This document shows, piece by piece, positions 55,864 through 64,000 of a stretch of 64,000 nt of DNA (positions are counted from its first letter, which is position 1; every line of letters begins with the position of its first letter). The position numbers and the translations under genes were made by a program. Origin of the DNA: Phaeobacter sp. G2. Its GTDB lineage: Bacteria > Pseudomonadota > Alphaproteobacteria > Rhodobacterales > Rhodobacteraceae. The DNA lies in contig CP104100.1 in the NCBI GenBank assembly GCA_025163595.1, positions 1,922,001-1,986,000 of the forward strand, in the 5' to 3' direction. Below the pieces are notes generated by a model. That model was not told the DNA's origin. It saw nothing but the letters and a program-made list of their open reading frames with translations, and searched no databases.

Positions 55864-57978
55864 ATGGAAACCATCCTCCTCTTTGCCCCTCTGGTGGGCG
55901 CGCTGATTTGTGGCTTTGGTCACAAATACATCGGCGAAAAAGCCGCCATGGTGACGGCGACGGGCCTGTTGTTCCTGTCGGCCCTGCTGTCGTGGATTGT
56001 CTTTATCAGCTTTGACGGCGTCACCCGCTCGATCGAGATCCTGACCTGGGTCCAGAGCGGCAGCCTGGATACCTCCTGGGGTATCCGTCTTGACCGCCTC
56101 ACAGCCTTGATGCTGATCGTGGTGACCACGGTCTCCAGCCTCGTGCATCTCTACAGCTTTGGCTACATGGATCACGATCCACAGTGGAAAGACGGCGAGA
56201 GCTACAAGCCGCGCTTCTTTGCTTATCTGTCCTTCTTTACCTTCGCCATGCTGATGCTGGTGACCTCGGATAACCTGCTGCAGATGTTCTTTGGCTGGGA
56301 AGGTGTGGGCGTTGCCTCCTACCTGTTGATCGGGTTTTACTACCGCAAGCCAAGCGCAAATGCTGCGGCGATGAAAGCCTTTATCGTCAACCGGGTTGGC
56401 GACTTTGGCTTTGCGCTGGGGATCTTTGGTTTGTTCCTGATGACCGACAGCATCAGCTTTACAGAGATCTTTGCGGATATCCCAACTAAGGTTTCAGGTC
56501 ATTCGATCTCCTTCCTTTGGGCGGAATGGGATGCGGCCAACCTGCTGGCGATGCTGCTGTTCATCGGTGCTATGGGTAAATCGGCGCAGCTGATCCTGCA
56601 CACCTGGCTGCCGGACGCAATGGAAGGCCCGACTCCTGTGTCGGCGCTGATCCACGCTGCGACCATGGTGACCGCGGGTGTCTTCCTGGTCTGCCGCATG
56701 TCGCCGCTGATGGAGTTTGCGCCGCAGGCCACAATGTTCATCACTGTGCTGGGCGCCACCACGGCCTTCTTTGCCGCCACGGTTGGTCTGGTTCAGACCG
56801 ACATCAAACGCGTCATTGCCTATTCCACCTGTTCGCAGCTGGGCTATATGTTCGTCGCCGCTGGCGTTGGCATGTATTCCGCTGCGATGTTCCACCTGTT
56901 CACGCACGCTTTCTTTAAGGCGATGTTGTTCCTGGGCGCCGGGTCGGTCATTCATGCCATGCACCACGAGCAAGACATGATGAACTACGGCGGCCTGCGC
57001 AAAAAAATCCCCTATACCTATTGGGCGATGATGATCGGCACCCTGGCCATTACCGGTGTTGGTATCCCGCTCACCCATATTGGTTTTGCCGGCTTCCTGT
57101 CCAAGGATGCGATCATTGAAAGCGCCTTTGCCGGTGGGTCCAACTATGGCTTCTGGATGCTGGTGATTGCCGCCTTTATGACCTCGTTCTACAGCTGGCG
57201 CCTAATGTTCCTGACCTTCTTTGGCAAGGCACGTGGTGACAAGCACACCCATGACCACGCCCATGAAAGCCCGATGACCATGCTGATCCCTCTGGGCGTT
57301 CTGTCGCTGGGGGCGGTGTTCTCGGGGATGATCTGGTACAACTCCTTCTTTGGTCATGCGGATCAGGTGGGCAAATTCTATGGTATCCCTGTGGCCGAGG
57401 CTGCCGCAGATGACCATGGCGCTGCCGCTGAAGGCCACGGTGAGGCTGACAGTCACGCAGCTGCTGATACCGGCCACGGCGAGGCTGCAGCTGGCGAACA
57501 TCACGTTGCCTTTGCGGGCCAGCCAGGCGAGGGGGCGCTGTATTTCGCGCCAGACAACCATGTGTTGGAACAGGCCCATGCGGCGCCAAAATGGGTCAAG
57601 TTTTCGCCCTTTATTGCGATGTCTCTGGGGCTATTGCTGGCGATCCTGTTCTACATCGTGAACCCCAGCCTGCCGGGTCGTTTGGCCAATAACTTCCAGC
57701 CGCTCTACCTGTTCCTCAAGAACAAGTGGTACTTTGACGAGCTGTATGACGCGATCTTTGTCAAACCGGCCCTGGCCTTGGGGCGCTTCTTCTGGAAGCG
57801 GGGCGACGGCAATGTCATTGATGGCTTCCTCAATGGGGTGGCCATGGGGATTGTACCCTTCTTCACCAAACTTGCCGGTCGCGCGCAGTCCGGTTTCATC
57901 TTTACCTATGCCTTCTGGATGGTGCTGGGCATCGCAGCCCTGATCACCTGGATGTCGATCGGCGGAGGAGCCCACTGA
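55864..57978 (+). CDS. nuoL: NADH-quinone oxidoreductase subunit L
   Basis: 704-residue antiporter-like proton-pumping subunit with about 16 helices including the lateral C-terminal helix. [22 protein letters not shown] (catalytic Glu region), [27 protein letters not shown] and [15 protein letters not shown] are hallmark. Between two late helices, roughly residues 510-550, there is a His/Glu/Ala-rich low-complexity loop ([17 protein letters not shown] type) on the membrane surface. The TGATG overlap couples it to nuoM. Confidence 0.97.
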   Translation: METILLFAPLVGALICGFGHKYIGEKAAMVTATGLLFLSALLSWIVFISFDGVTRSIEILTWVQSGSLDTSWGIRLDRLTALMLIVVTTVSSLVHLYSFGYMDHDPQWKDGESYKPRFFAYLSFFTFAMLMLVTSDNLLQMFFGWEGVGVASYLLIGFYYRKPSANAAAMKAFIVNRVGDFGFALGIFGLFLMTDSISFTEIFADIPTKVSGHSISFLWAEWDAANLLAMLLFIGAMGKSAQLILHTWLPDAMEGPTPVSALIHAATMVTAGVFLVCRMSPLMEFAPQATMFITVLGATTAFFAATVGLVQTDIKRVIAYSTCSQLGYMFVAAGVGMYSAAMFHLFTHAFFKAMLFLGAGSVIHAMHHEQDMMNYGGLRKKIPYTYWAMMIGTLAITGVGIPLTHIGFAGFLSKDAIIESAFAGGSNYGFWMLVIAAFMTSFYSWRLMFLTFFGKARGDKHTHDHAHESPMTMLIPLGVLSLGAVFSGMIWYNSFFGHADQVGKFYGIPVAEAAADDHGAAAEGHGEADSHAAADTGHGEAAAGEHHVAFAGQPGEGALYFAPDNHVLEQAHAAPKWVKFSPFIAMSLGLLLAILFYIVNPSLPGRLANNFQPLYLFLKNKWYFDELYDAIFVKPALALGRFFWKRGDGNVIDGFLNGVAMGIVPFFTKLAGRAQSGFIFTYAFWMVLGIAALITWMSIGGGAH

Positions 57979-59525
57979 TGGACAACCTTCTATCAATTGT
58001 CACTTTCATCCCTGCTGTAGCGGCTGCTGTCATGGCGCTGCTCATGCGTGGCGAGGATGAAGCGGCGCAACGCAATGCCAAATGGCTGGCCCTCATGGCC
58101 ACCTCGCTGACCTTTCTGGTGAGCCTTGGCATCTATACCCAGTTTGACCCGACCAATACCGGCTTTCAATTTGTGGAAGAGCGCGACTGGATCTTTGGCC
58201 TGCAGTACAAAATGGGCGTCGATGGCATCTCGGTGCTGTTTGTGATGCTCACCACCTTTGTGATGCCGCTGACCATTCTGGCCAGCTGGAAAGTCACGAC
58301 CCGCGTCAAGGAATACATGATCGCCTTCCTGCTGCTGGAGACCCTGATGCTGGGTGTCTTTATGGCGCTGGATCTGGTGCTGTTTTACATGTTCTTTGAG
58401 GCAGGCCTCATTCCGATGTTCCTGATCATTGGCATCTGGGGCGGCAAGGATCGGATCTACGCTTCCTTTAAGTTCTTCCTCTATACCTTCCTTGGCTCGG
58501 TGCTGATGCTGGTGGCTATGGTGGCAATGTATGCGGATGCGGGCACCACGGATATCGAGACCCTGCTGTCCCACAGTTTCTCCGCTGCAAGCTTTGACGT
58601 GCTGGGCATTCATGTGGTTGGCGGTATGCAGACCCTGATGTTCCTGGCCTTCTTTGCCTCCTTTGCGGTGAAAATGCCCATGTGGCCGGTGCACACCTGG
58701 CTGCCAGATGCCCACGTTCAGGCGCCGACCGCCGGGTCTGTGGTGCTGGCGGCAATCCTGCTCAAGATGGGCGGCTATGGCTTCCTGCGGTTCTCTTTGC
58801 CGATGTTCCCGGTGGGGGCGGATGTGATGACCGATGTGATCCTGTGGATGTCAGCCATTGCGGTGGTCTATACCTCGCTGGTGGCGATGGTGCAGGAAGA
58901 CATGAAAAAGCTGATCGCCTATTCATCTGTCGCACATATGGGCTTTGTCACCATGGGGATCTTTGCGGCCAACCAGCAGGGTGTCGATGGCGCGATCTTC
59001 CAGATGCTGAGCCACGGCTTTATCTCGGCAGCCTTGTTCCTGTGCGTCGGCGTTATCTACGACCGCATGCACACCCGCGAGATCAGTGCCTATGGTGGCC
59101 TGGTGGTGCGTATGCCCGCCTATGCGCTGGTCTTTATGTTCTTTACCATGGGCAACGTCGGCCTGCCGGGCACATCGGGTTTTGTCGGTGAATTCCTCAC
59201 CCTGATGGGCACCTTCCAGAAAAACACCTGGGTGGCGGCTGTTGCGGCCTCCGGGGTGATCTTCTCGGCAGCTTATGCCCTGTGGCTGTATCGTCGGGTG
59301 GTCTTTGGTGACCTGATCAAGGGCAGCCTGAAGACAATCCAGGACATGGATGCGCGCGAGCGGTTCATCTTTGCGCCGCTGGTGGTGATGACCATCCTGC
59401 TGGGCGTCTATCCTTCGCTGGTCACCGATATCATCAGTCCCTCGACTGAGGCGTTGATCGCTAACTTCAACCAGTCTCTGGCTGCTGCGGACATCTCCGC
59501 CGTTGCCCAGACTGCGTCGCACTAA
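57978..59525 (+). CDS. nuoM: NADH-quinone oxidoreductase subunit M
   Basis: 515-residue antiporter-like pump subunit with 14 helices. [21 protein letters not shown] holds the proton-path Glu. [27 protein letters not shown] has the Lys of helix 7 and the broken-helix Pro, and [15 protein letters not shown] follows. It starts on the nuoL stop and is followed by nuoN after 14 bases. Confidence 0.98.
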   Translation: MDNLLSIVTFIPAVAAAVMALLMRGEDEAAQRNAKWLALMATSLTFLVSLGIYTQFDPTNTGFQFVEERDWIFGLQYKMGVDGISVLFVMLTTFVMPLTILASWKVTTRVKEYMIAFLLLETLMLGVFMALDLVLFYMFFEAGLIPMFLIIGIWGGKDRIYASFKFFLYTFLGSVLMLVAMVAMYADAGTTDIETLLSHSFSAASFDVLGIHVVGGMQTLMFLAFFASFAVKMPMWPVHTWLPDAHVQAPTAGSVVLAAILLKMGGYGFLRFSLPMFPVGADVMTDVILWMSAIAVVYTSLVAMVQEDMKKLIAYSSVAHMGFVTMGIFAANQQGVDGAIFQMLSHGFISAALFLCVGVIYDRMHTREISAYGGLVVRMPAYALVFMFFTMGNVGLPGTSGFVGEFLTLMGTFQKNTWVAAVAASGVIFSAAYALWLYRRVVFGDLIKGSLKTIQDMDARERFIFAPLVVMTILLGVYPSLVTDIISPSTEALIANFNQSLAAADISAVAQTASH

Positions 59526-59539
59526 GGGAGCATGGGCAG

Positions 59540-60979
59540 ATGATCCAAGCTGATCTCTCCGTAATTCTGCCAGAGATTATCCTGGCACTTTACGCAATGG
59601 CGGCGCTTTTGGGCGCGGTCTACACCGGTAAGGACAAGCTGGCCTCGACGCTGATCTGGTCCACATCTGGTCTGATGGTGGCCCTGGCCATCTGGATTGG
59701 CACCAGCGGTAGCGAGGCGAACACAGCCTTTGGCGGCATGTTTGTCGATGACGGTTTTGCCCGTTTTTCCAAGGTTGTGATCCTGCTGGCGGCAGCGGCG
59801 GTTCTGGTCATGGGGCAGGAGTATATGTCCCGTCGTGGCATGCTGCGCTTTGAATACCCCATTCTGGTTGCCCTGAGCGCCGTCGGCATGATGATGATGG
59901 TTTCCGCCGGTGATCTGATGTCGCTGTACATGGGGCTGGAGCTGCAATCTCTGGCGCTCTATGTGGTCGCCTCGATGCGCCGCGACAGTGTCAAATCCAC
60001 CGAGGCCGGCCTGAAGTATTTTGTTCTTGGCGCGCTGTCCTCTGGCCTGCTGCTCTATGGGGCCTCGCTGGTCTATGGCTTTGCCGGCACAACCAAATTC
60101 TCTGGCATCATCGAAGTTGCCCAGCATGGCGAAGTTTCTGTTGGTCTGCTCTTTGGTCTGGTTCTGCTGATCTCGGGCCTTGGCTTCAAGGTTTCCGCAG
60201 TGCCGTTCCATATGTGGACGCCTGATGTCTATGAGGGCGCGCCTACGCCGGTTACGGCCTTCTTTGCCTCAGCCCCCAAGGTTGCCGCCATGGGCCTGTT
60301 TGCCCGGGTGATGCATGACGCCTTTGGCCATGCGGTTGCTGACTGGAGCCAGGTTGTGGCGGTGCTGTCCCTGCTGTCGATGTTTGTCGGCGCCGTGGCT
60401 GCGATTGGTCAGCGCGATATCAAGCGTCTGATGGCCTATTCCTCGATTGCCCATATGGGCTATGCCCTGATGGGCCTGGCTGCGGGCACCGTGCTGGGTG
60501 TTGAGGCCATGCTGGTCTATATGGCAATCTATGTCTCGATGAATATCGGCACCTTTGCCTTTATCCTGATGCTGCAAAAAGACGGCAAACCGATCACCGA
60601 TATCGGTGCGCTGAACCAGTACTCCCGCCGTGAGCCTGGCAAGGCGCTGGCGGTGCTGATCCTGATGTTCTCGCTGGCGGGTGTGCCGCCGATGCTGGGC
60701 TTCTTTGGCAAGCTGTATGTGCTGCGTGCCGCCTATGAGGCCGATCTGGCCTGGCTGGCAATTGCCGGTGTTGTAGCCTCGGTTATTGGTGCCTTCTATT
60801 ACCTGCGCATCGTCTATTTCATGTATTTCGGTGACGAGGCCGAAGACCTGGATCGTAGCAGCTCGCCAGTGCTCTGGACTTTCCTCATGGGCTCTGCTGC
60901 GGTGATGGTTCTGGGGATCATCAATATGTTTGGTGTCGATGGCGTCGCGGCCGCGGCGGCCGCGGCCTTGGTCAACTGA
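59540..60979 (+). CDS. nuoN: NADH-quinone oxidoreductase subunit N
   Basis: 479-residue antiporter-like subunit, last of the operon. [20 protein letters not shown] carries the conserved Glu. [43 protein letters not shown] and [19 protein letters not shown] are typical. The gene ends in an Ala-rich tail ([10 protein letters not shown]) and is followed at once by a strong terminator. Confidence 0.98.
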   Translation: MIQADLSVILPEIILALYAMAALLGAVYTGKDKLASTLIWSTSGLMVALAIWIGTSGSEANTAFGGMFVDDGFARFSKVVILLAAAAVLVMGQEYMSRRGMLRFEYPILVALSAVGMMMMVSAGDLMSLYMGLELQSLALYVVASMRRDSVKSTEAGLKYFVLGALSSGLLLYGASLVYGFAGTTKFSGIIEVAQHGEVSVGLLFGLVLLISGLGFKVSAVPFHMWTPDVYEGAPTPVTAFFASAPKVAAMGLFARVMHDAFGHAVADWSQVVAVLSLLSMFVGAVAAIGQRDIKRLMAYSSIAHMGYALMGLAAGTVLGVEAMLVYMAIYVSMNIGTFAFILMLQKDGKPITDIGALNQYSRREPGKALAVLILMFSLAGVPPMLGFFGKLYVLRAAYEADLAWLAIAGVVASVIGAFYYLRIVYFMYFGDEAEDLDRSSSPVLWTFLMGSAAVMVLGIINMFGVDGVAAAAAAALVN

Positions 60980-60998
60980 CCAGCTTTACATCTCTGAC

Positions 60999-61032
60999 AA
61001 AAGGCCTGGTTCGTTGGACCGGGCCTTTTGGC
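60999..61032 (+). terminator. terminator of the nuo operon
   Basis: AAAAGGCCTGGT (60999-61010) pairs with ACCGGGCCTTTT (61018-61029), one G-T pair, 7-base loop, T-run at the end. It lies 20 bases after nuoN and 22 before birA, so read-through could still supply birA. Confidence 0.88.
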
Positions 61033-61050
61033 TTTTGAAGGAATGGCACG

Positions 61051-61800
61051 ATGATGGATTGGCCCGAAGGCTACGGCAAGCGCATCCTTGACGAGGTGGA
61101 CAGCACCCTGGATGAGGCGGCGCGGATCGCTGCGGATCTCTCAGGACCTGAATGGATACTGGCCAAACGTCAGACCAAGGGGCGCGGGCGTCGTGGTCGC
61201 GCCTGGAAAGAACCACAAGGCAATTTTGCCGCCACCCTGGTGATGCGCCCAACCGAGCCCCCCCAGGTGGTGGCCCTGCGCAGCTTTGTGGCGGCGCTGG
61301 CGGTCTATGATGCCTGCGAGGCGCTGACGGGGCGCACCGAGGGGCTGGCGTTGAAATGGCCCAATGATGTGTTGCTCAACGGTGGCAAACTGTCAGGGAT
61401 CCTGCTGGAGAGCGCCGGGGCAGGCCAGGGGCTCAGCCATCTGGCCATTGGCATTGGTGTCAATCTGGTGGAAACTCCGATGAAGGAATGGCTGGACCCC
61501 GGCGCGGTCTGGCCGGTGTCGCTGCTGTCTGAAACCGGGGTGCAGGTCACGCCAGAGGATTTTCTCAACGCCTTGGCGCTGGCCTATGCCCGCTATGAAC
61601 ACCAGTTCACCACCTACGGGTTTGAACCCATCCGCACGGCCTGGCTGGCCCGCGCTGCCAAGTTGGGTGAGGTTATTACCGCACGTACTAACAAGTCTGA
61701 GACGACCGGAACCTTCGAGACGGTAGACGCGGAGGGTAACCTTGTCTTAAACAGCGCCAAAGGCCGGGTCTGTATCCCTGCCGCTGAAATCTTTTTCTGA
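61051..61800 (+). CDS. birA: biotin--[acetyl-CoA-carboxylase] ligase
   Basis: 249-residue monofunctional biotin protein ligase that makes biotinyl-AMP and attaches biotin to carrier domains such as that of MccA in this window. TKGRGRRGRAW near 44-54 is the biotin/ATP loop, LKWPNDVLLNGGKLSGILLE carries the catalytic Lys, and a small C-terminal SH3-like domain ends the protein. The N-terminal DNA-binding domain of E. coli BirA is absent, so it cannot repress bio genes itself. ATGs at 61051 and 61054; the former is 8 bases after AAGGA. Confidence 0.95.
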   Translation: MMDWPEGYGKRILDEVDSTLDEAARIAADLSGPEWILAKRQTKGRGRRGRAWKEPQGNFAATLVMRPTEPPQVVALRSFVAALAVYDACEALTGRTEGLALKWPNDVLLNGGKLSGILLESAGAGQGLSHLAIGIGVNLVETPMKEWLDPGAVWPVSLLSETGVQVTPEDFLNALALAYARYEHQFTTYGFEPIRTAWLARAAKLGEVITARTNKSETTGTFETVDAEGNLVLNSAKGRVCIPAAEIFF

Positions 61801-61815
61801 CCGTAAGGGCCTCCC

Positions 61816-62598
61816 ATGCTTCTGGCTGTTGATTGTGGCAATACCAATACCGTCTTCTCGATCTGGGATGGCGAACGGTTCATTGGAACCTGGCGCACAG
61901 CGACAGACTGGCGCCGCACGGCGGATCAGTATTTTGTCTGGCTCAACACGCTGATTCAGGCTCAGGGCATCAAAACAGATATTACCGATGTGATTATCTC
62001 TTCCACCGTGCCGCGCGTGGTGTTCAATCTGCGTGTGCTGGCGGATCGCTATTACAACACCCGCCCGCTGGTGGTGGGAAAATCCGATTGCCTGTTGCCG
62101 GTGGATGTGCGAGTGGACGAGGGCACGGCGGTGGGGCCGGACAGATTGGTCAATACGGTGGCCGGTTTTGACCACTACGGTGGCAATCTGGTGATGGTTG
62201 ATTTTGGCACGGCGACAACCTTTGATGTGGTGGCTGAAGATGGGGCCTATGTCGGGGGGGTTATTGCACCTGGGGTGAACCTCAGCCTTGAGGCGCTGCA
62301 CCAGGCAGCGGCGGCGCTGCCACATGTGGACATTTCCAAGCCCGAGCATGTCATTGGCACCAATACGGTGGCCTGTATGCAATCGGGTGTGTTTTGGGGC
62401 TACGTCGGCTTGGTGCGCGAAATCTGCGCCCAGATTAAGGCCGAACGTGACGTTCCAATGAAGATTATTTCAACAGGCGGGCTGGCGCCTCTTTTCCAGC
62501 AAGCTGCTGATCTGTTCGACGCATATGAGGATGATCTCACCATGCATGGGCTCCAGATCATTCATAAATACAATAAGGATAACGGTACTCCTGAATGA
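61816..62598 (+). CDS. coaX: type III pantothenate kinase
   Basis: 260-residue ASKHA-fold kinase for the first step of coenzyme A synthesis. The N-terminal phosphate motif VDCGNTNTVFSIWDG, GPDRLVNTVAG near 111-121 and DFGTATTFDVV with the catalytic Asp are standard, and GGVIAPGVNLSLEAL follows. Type III enzymes need a monovalent cation and are not inhibited by CoA. It lies 15 bases after birA and overlaps the RNase J start by 4 bases. Confidence 0.97.
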   Translation: MLLAVDCGNTNTVFSIWDGERFIGTWRTATDWRRTADQYFVWLNTLIQAQGIKTDITDVIISSTVPRVVFNLRVLADRYYNTRPLVVGKSDCLLPVDVRVDEGTAVGPDRLVNTVAGFDHYGGNLVMVDFGTATTFDVVAEDGAYVGGVIAPGVNLSLEALHQAAAALPHVDISKPEHVIGTNTVACMQSGVFWGYVGLVREICAQIKAERDVPMKIISTGGLAPLFQQAADLFDAYEDDLTMHGLQIIHKYNKDNGTPE

Positions 62599-64000
62599 GC
62601 ACTGATGAACGACTGATCTACCTTCCCCTTGGCGGGGCGGGCGAAATTGGCATGAATGCCTATGTTTACGGCTATGGCAAACCCGGCAAAGAGCGACTGA
62701 TCCTGGTGGATCTGGGCGTTGCTTTCCCGGATATGGACAGCACCCCCGGTGTTGACCTGATCATGCCTGACATCAGCTGGCTGCGCGAGCGCGTCGACCA
62801 GCTGGAAGCGATTTTTATCACCCATGGTCACGAAGACCATATCGGGGCGGTATCGCATCTCTATAGCCAGCTGAACGTGCCGGTCTATGCCCGCGCCTTC
62901 ACCGCCAATCTGGCCCGGCGCAAGATGGAAGAGCGTGGTCATGACCCGCTGGTGGTGAAAACCGTCGGTGCCTGGCCCGAAGTGACTAAACTGGGTCCCT
63001 TCACGGTGGGCTTTGCCCCGATGGCGCATTCGATCCCCGAAAGCGCAGGTCTGGTGATCGATAGCCCCGATGGCCGCGTAGTGCATACAGGCGACTTCAA
63101 ACTGGACCGCACCCCACTGGTGGGCGAAGCCTTTGATCCTGAGATGTGGGCTGAGATCGCCAAACCTGGCATCAAGGCGCTGATTTGCGATTCGACCAAT
63201 GTGTTCTCTAAAACACCGGGTCGCTCGGAATCTGATCTGCCAGATGAAATCACCCGCCTGATTGGCGAGGCCAAGGGCATGGTGGCCGCCACCACCTTTG
63301 CCTCCAACGTGGCGCGGGTAAAGACCCTGGCAGATGCCGGTACTCGGGCCGGACGTTCGGTTGTGCTGTTGGGGCGGGCGATGCTGCGCATGGTCGAAGC
63401 CGCCAAGGAAACCGGCGTTCTGAAGAATTTCCCAACGGTCTATTCACCGGAAGAAGCCAAGGATATGCCGCGCAACAACCTGATGCTGATCACCACTGGC
63501 AGCCAGGGCGAACGCCGGGCCGCCTCGGCGCAGATGGCGCGGGGCAAGTATCGCGGGCTGGAGCTGAAAGAGGGCGATCTCTTCCTGTTCTCCTCTAAAA
63601 CCATCCCCGGCAACGAGCGTGGCGTGATCCGCATCATCAACCAGTTCTCGGAACGTGGCGTGGATGTTGTGGACGACAGTTCAGGCCTTTACCACGTCTC
63701 TGGCCATGCAAATGGTCCTGATCTGGAAGCGCTGCATGAGCTGCTGCAACCGGCGATGCTGGTGCCCATGCACGGCGAACACCGCCACCTGCGTCAGCAC
63801 GCACGCCTGGGCGAGGCCAAGGGCATTCCCAGTATCGTTGCTGTTAACGGCATGATGCTGAACCTGTCGGGCAACCGTCCCTCGGTGCTGGAATATATCG
63901 ACACCGGTAGAACCTATCTGGATGGTTCGATCAAAATTGGCGCCATGGACGGTGTCATTCGCGATCGTATCCGCATGGCTTTGAACGGGCATCTGGTTGT
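62595..64000 (+). CDS. rnj: ribonuclease J, 5' part (cut by window edge)
   Basis: First 468 codons of a ribonuclease J, an endo- and 5'-3' exoribonuclease of the beta-CASP metallo-beta-lactamase family involved in rRNA maturation and mRNA decay. The zinc motif HGHEDH is near residues 76-81, further ligands are in MAHSIPES and HTGDFKLD, and beta-CASP motifs include SDSTN-like CDSTNVF and TTGSQGE near 297-303. PMHGEHRHL supplies the last His. The C-terminal oligomerisation domain lies past 64000. The ATG overlaps the coaX stop (ATGA). Confidence 0.95.
   Translation, partial: MSTDERLIYLPLGGAGEIGMNAYVYGYGKPGKERLILVDLGVAFPDMDSTPGVDLIMPDISWLRERVDQLEAIFITHGHEDHIGAVSHLYSQLNVPVYARAFTANLARRKMEERGHDPLVVKTVGAWPEVTKLGPFTVGFAPMAHSIPESAGLVIDSPDGRVVHTGDFKLDRTPLVGEAFDPEMWAEIAKPGIKALICDSTNVFSKTPGRSESDLPDEITRLIGEAKGMVAATTFASNVARVKTLADAGTRAGRSVVLLGRAMLRMVEAAKETGVLKNFPTVYSPEEAKDMPRNNLMLITTGSQGERRAASAQMARGKYRGLELKEGDLFLFSSKTIPGNERGVIRIINQFSERGVDVVDDSSGLYHVSGHANGPDLEALHELLQPAMLVPMHGEHRHLRQHARLGEAKGIPSIVAVNGMMLNLSGNRPSVLEYIDTGRTYLDGSIKIGAMDGVIRDRIRMALNGHLV

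Overview
The window is a contiguous, GC-rich (about 60% by eye), gene-dense chromosomal segment. It matches an alphaproteobacterium of the order Rhodobacterales, most likely the Roseobacter group. Reasons: a 14-subunit nuo cluster interrupted by small extra genes of the Rhodobacter/Paracoccus type and followed by birA-coaX-rnj; the gph/glmU/glmS neighbourhood; a complete leucine (liu) operon; DUF3422 and a DUF5333-like gene; and an outer-core glycosyltransferase next to waaA. No phage, integrase, insertion sequence, CRISPR array, tRNA or rRNA gene was seen.

Left part (1-10.3 kb). Minus-strand tryptophan catabolism (kynU, and kynA running off the edge) is preceded by a MmcQ/YjbR protein and an SDR. 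Plus-strand genes follow: a metallo-beta-lactamase-fold protein with most of its first metal motif missing, an isoprenylcysteine-methyltransferase-like membrane protein, and pntAB ending at a clear terminator. A DUF3422 protein then converges on, and overlaps, a YeeE/YedE-type sulfur transporter.

10.6-22 kb is a dedicated uptake-and-hydrolysis locus. On the minus strand are a solute-binding protein and two permeases of the Dpp/Opp class. Divergently there are a fused double-ATPase, an ArgE-like deacylase, a MarR regulator and three tandem M20D amidohydrolase paralogues. The likely logic is import of peptides or N-acylated amino acids, deacylation or hydrolysis in the cytoplasm, and local control by MarR. 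This is the best candidate in the window for an uncharacterised pathway.

22-33.7 kb is mostly housekeeping: an LpcC-like glycosyltransferase, waaA and moaA on the minus strand, a small lipoprotein, an AlkD-like protein, glmS-glmU, gph, a DegT-type aminotransferase, a PhzF-like protein and an Lrp/AsnC regulator.

33.8-43.3 kb is leucine/isovalerate degradation: ivd (with a promoter and a palindromic operator candidate), an acyl-CoA synthetase, a periplasmic protein, mccB, mccA, HMG-CoA lyase and a methylglutaconyl-CoA hydratase-like enzyme. Between ivd and the ligase lies a reverse-oriented ompW, with a near-consensus FNR/FnrL box upstream.

43.6-61 kb is the complete nuoA-N operon for complex I. 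It carries six additional small genes: a DUF5337-like membrane protein, two lipoproteins, a DUF5333-like protein, a CMD-like protein and an AT-richer Cys-rich exported protein. NuoE is extended by a low-complexity linker and a helix-hairpin-helix-like C-terminal domain. The operon ends at a strong terminator, after which birA, coaX and rnj (cut by the right edge) form the last group. Functional assignments rest on motifs and family recognition by eye; no database search was possible.
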